Below are positions 61,906 through 64,000 of a stretch of 64,000 nt of DNA, piece by piece; position 1 is the first letter of the stretch; every line of letters starts with the position of its first letter. The stretch is from Paenibacillus sp. BSR1-1 (GTDB taxonomy: Bacteria; Bacillota; Bacilli; Bacillales; Cytobacillaceae): assembly GCF_030403775.1 (NCBI RefSeq), contig NZ_JAQMWQ010000003.1:62001-126000 (forward strand). Reading direction: 5' to 3'. The notes beneath the pieces are model-generated. The model did not search any database. It was not told the origin of the DNA and saw nothing but the letters and a program-made list of their open reading frames with translations. Both the position numbers and the translations under genes were made by a program.

Positions 61906-62036
61906 AGTATCCCCCCAAAAATGTTGTTTCCTTGTAACTATAATTTACTATTTTTGAATAATCTTCTTCAACTATAAGTTTATCTCATCTTTCAAAAATT
62001 TCCAATATAAACATATTGAATATTGAGAAAATTCCG

Positions 62037-62065
62037 TTGACAATCGTTCTTTTGCGCTGTATAGT
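62037..62065 (+). promoter_or_regulatory. Sigma-A promoter of the flavin reductase/HpaB operon
   Basis: TTGACA (62037-62042), 17-base spacer, TATAGT (62060-62065). The string AATTCCGTT(G/A)A occurs at 62030-62040, overlapping the -35, and again at 62091-62101 downstream of the start site: two candidate operators. Confidence 0.8.
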
Positions 62066-62125
62066 CACATTAAAGGAATACATTAAGAATAATTCCGTTA
62101 ATAAAAAAGGAGGAATGGTTATCAC

Positions 62126-62641
62126 ATGGATTCATCAACTAAGGATTCCCGAAATACTGTCTCTACAGTGGAACAAAATCAATATAAGCATGTTATCGGA
62201 CACTTTACGACCGGTGTCTCGATTATATCCGTAACGAATAACGGAATCGATTTTGGGATTACAGCCAGCGCCGTCAGCTCCGTTTCTGTTGAACCTCCCA
62301 TGCTGCTTGTTTGTGTCAATAAAAATACGGGAACATGTCATGCGATATCGGAATCGAAATCCTTTACAGTCAACATTTTGACGGAGGATCAGAAAGATTT
62401 AGCCCTGCAATTTGCTAAGGCCAATACAGATAAATTTAAGAATGCAGACTTTAGGTATGGTGAGCTCGGAAATCCTGTCTTTAACCAAACATTGGCTTAT
62501 CTTGAATGCCGTGTGGTGGAAGAAGTTACGGGAGGAACACATTCTGTTTTTATGGCGGAAGTACAAACCGCTCATGCAGCCACAGGTGAACCATTGGTTT
62601 ATTATCGCGGAAAGTTTGGTCAATTTATAGAAAATAAGTGA
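62126..62641 (+). CDS. Flavin reductase of the HpaC family
   Basis: 171 residues. The flavin-reductase domain shows VIGHFTTGVSIISV, FGITASAVSSVSVEPPMLLV and HSVFMAEVQTAHAATGEPLV, all typical of the HpaC/RutF group. It reduces FAD or FMN with NAD(P)H and passes it to the monooxygenase encoded 22 bp downstream. ATG 62126 has AGGAGG 11 bases upstream; an earlier ATG (62116) is in another frame. Confidence 0.9.
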   Translation: MDSSTKDSRNTVSTVEQNQYKHVIGHFTTGVSIISVTNNGIDFGITASAVSSVSVEPPMLLVCVNKNTGTCHAISESKSFTVNILTEDQKDLALQFAKANTDKFKNADFRYGELGNPVFNQTLAYLECRVVEEVTGGTHSVFMAEVQTAHAATGEPLVYYRGKFGQFIENK

Positions 62642-62663
62642 TAAATTTGGGGGAGGAAATCGA

Positions 62664-64000
62664 ATGGCATTAATGACAGGTAAACAGTACCGTGAATCAC
62701 TGAATGACGGCAGGGAGGTCTATATTGATGGAGAAAAGGTTCGGAATGTAGCCGAACATCCATCCTTTAAGCCGATTATTGATGTAAAGGCGAGAATGTA
62801 TGATATGGCGCTTGAAGCCAAATATGCCGATACCTTAACGGCAAGACTTCCTGATGGGGAAATCGTATCCCGTGCTTACAAAGCCCCTGAAACAAAAGAA
62901 GACTTAGCAGCCATCCGCAAGCATGTCGAAACCGTACTCGATGATCTTAACGGGGTCGTTTACCGGGTGGGGGACGAAACGATTGGGGAAATGTGGTCCC
63001 TATATGACGCCCAGGATAAATTGAATGAAATCGATCCAACTTATGCAAAAAATATAAAGTATCATATTGACCGAGTGGCAAGGGAAGACTTGTTCCATGT
63101 ATCAGCCAACACGGACCCGAAAGGTGATCGAAGCAAACTGTTCAGTGGAAAAGACGGTGGGACACTGCTTCATGTCGTCGAGGAAAATGATAAGGGAATT
63201 GTCGTTAAAGGGGCAAAATTTGAGACAGCCGCCGCTTATGCCCACCAAGCCTTCGTCAAACCGACGATTTTGGACTGGAATGCCGGATCTGAGAAAATGG
63301 CCCCATTTGCCTGCGGATTCATCTGCGATATGGGCTCGCCGGGACTTAAACATATTTGCCGGACTTCCCTTGGTAAAGACCGAAATGCAGAAGATTATCC
63401 GATTGCGACAAAATTTGAAGAAATTGATACTTTACTTATTTTTGATAACGTCTTAATCCCTTGGGAAAATGTCCTTTTCCATCGCTCCTTAGATTCTGCC
63501 GCCTATATACGTTCTACTCTTCATCGCTATTCTGCCTTTAATTACACCCTTAGAATGCTTCGCCGAGCCGATTATTTAATCGGAGCAGCCTTATTAAATG
63601 TCGAACAAACCGGTTTAACCCATCTGCAGGCCGTAAAAGAAAAAATATCTCAATTAATCAACTACCGTGAGGGAATCAATGCTCATTTAACCGCCGCTGT
63701 TGCGGAAGCGGAAAGAAGTCCGGGCGGATTAATGATGCCAAACCAATCGCTTCTTTATACCGGCCGTGTATTCGCACTAGCGAACTTCCCAGCCATGGCC
63801 CATTTAACAAGAGAACTTGTCGGTGGCCAATTAGCGGTAACGCCGGATTCAGCAACGATGGCAGATCCGGAAATCAAGCAATATTTTGATGAATATTATG
63901 CTGTTGGCGAGTGGACGCCTGAGGACCGTGGGAAATTACTCTATTTTGCAAGGGACTTATTAAATTCCTCCTACGCAGGCCATCGAACCACGTTTGAATT
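62664..64000 (+). CDS. 4-hydroxyphenylacetate 3-monooxygenase-type flavin oxygenase, 3' end outside window
   Basis: At least 445 residues are open to the window edge; the family has about 480. ATG 62664 follows GGGGGAGG. The chain begins LMTGKQYRESLNDGREVYID and contains VEDIxxHPSF-like GEKVRNVAEHPSFKPIIDV, the flavin/substrate region ANTDPKGDRSK and the helical C-domain (LVGGQLAVTPDS). HpaB enzymes use reduced flavin and O2 to ortho-hydroxylate phenols such as 4-hydroxyphenylacetate. The HpaC-like reductase upstream supports this. The true substrate may be another phenol. Confidence 0.88.
   Translation, partial: MALMTGKQYRESLNDGREVYIDGEKVRNVAEHPSFKPIIDVKARMYDMALEAKYADTLTARLPDGEIVSRAYKAPETKEDLAAIRKHVETVLDDLNGVVYRVGDETIGEMWSLYDAQDKLNEIDPTYAKNIKYHIDRVAREDLFHVSANTDPKGDRSKLFSGKDGGTLLHVVEENDKGIVVKGAKFETAAAYAHQAFVKPTILDWNAGSEKMAPFACGFICDMGSPGLKHICRTSLGKDRNAEDYPIATKFEEIDTLLIFDNVLIPWENVLFHRSLDSAAYIRSTLHRYSAFNYTLRMLRRADYLIGAALLNVEQTGLTHLQAVKEKISQLINYREGINAHLTAAVAEAERSPGGLMMPNQSLLYTGRVFALANFPAMAHLTRELVGGQLAVTPDSATMADPEIKQYFDEYYAVGEWTPEDRGKLLYFARDLLNSSYAGHRTTFE

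Noticed and set aside
62016..62234. 72-codon open frame before the flavin reductase
   Set aside because: It overlaps the sigma-A promoter and the real gene in another frame, with low-quality composition and no ribosome site at its start.

Overview
The window looks like low-GC Gram-positive DNA, most likely from a Bacillaceae member (Bacillus/Neobacillus-like). The reasons are strong AGGAGG-type ribosome sites, frequent TTG/GTG starts, a ComK homologue, a guaB gene followed by a dacA-like leader, and two Bacillus-style sigma-54 activators with their promoters. I see no rRNA, tRNA or CRISPR array.

Bases 1-18400 are an accessory, partly decayed region. It holds the 3' part of a DnaB-type helicase, a secreted thermonuclease, an EcsC-family protein, a TnpI-like tyrosine recombinase with a four-motif recombination site but no transposase, and a series of nuclease-type genes (GIY-YIG, membrane-anchored Mrr-type, an ApeA-like HEPN protein). 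Between them lie broken genes: a cell-wall-binding protein with three in-frame TAA codons, EEP-nuclease, HNH and PD-(D/E)XK remnants, and two eroded DGQHR (DndB-like) genes.

Bases 18400-40300 are dominated by a restriction island. A ComK paralogue is followed by three separate McrB-type AAA+ / PD-(D/E)XK modules: 19251-22784 on the minus strand, 27392-30904 on the minus strand with extra subunits, and 31716-36576 on the plus strand. Between the first two sits a plus-strand operon of a Phd/YefM-like small protein, a zinc-ribbon amino-methyltransferase and a C5-cytosine methyltransferase. It converges on the four-gene restriction operon, so 23593-30904 reads as one complete modification/restriction unit. 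Its closest described layouts are BsuMI and LlaJI, but the methyltransferase pairing and the Phd-like first gene are unusual. To the right are an EVE-like protein, helicase and nuclease scraps, a retropepsin-like protein and a candidate structured small RNA.

Bases 40600-45160 record a rearrangement. guaB with the first part of a dacA-like gene lies, in reverse orientation, between a lone signal-peptide fragment and a subtilase whose own signal peptide is missing.

Bases 45160-64000 are metabolic. A sigma-54 activator drives a hydantoin-utilisation operon (hyuA-hyuB-carbamoylase/amidohydrolase-NCS1 permease-racemase). A second activator drives two ureohydrolases and a second NCS1 permease. Each activator appears to have its own palindromic upstream sites, TTGCA-N4-TGCAA and AGTCA-N4-TGACT, and each target operon has a good -24/-12 promoter. 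The hydantoin block is bracketed by two roughly 205-bp direct copies of the subtilase 3' end and its terminator, which suggests integration by homologous recombination. The window ends with a regulator divergent from a flavin reductase and a 4-hydroxyphenylacetate 3-monooxygenase that runs off the end.
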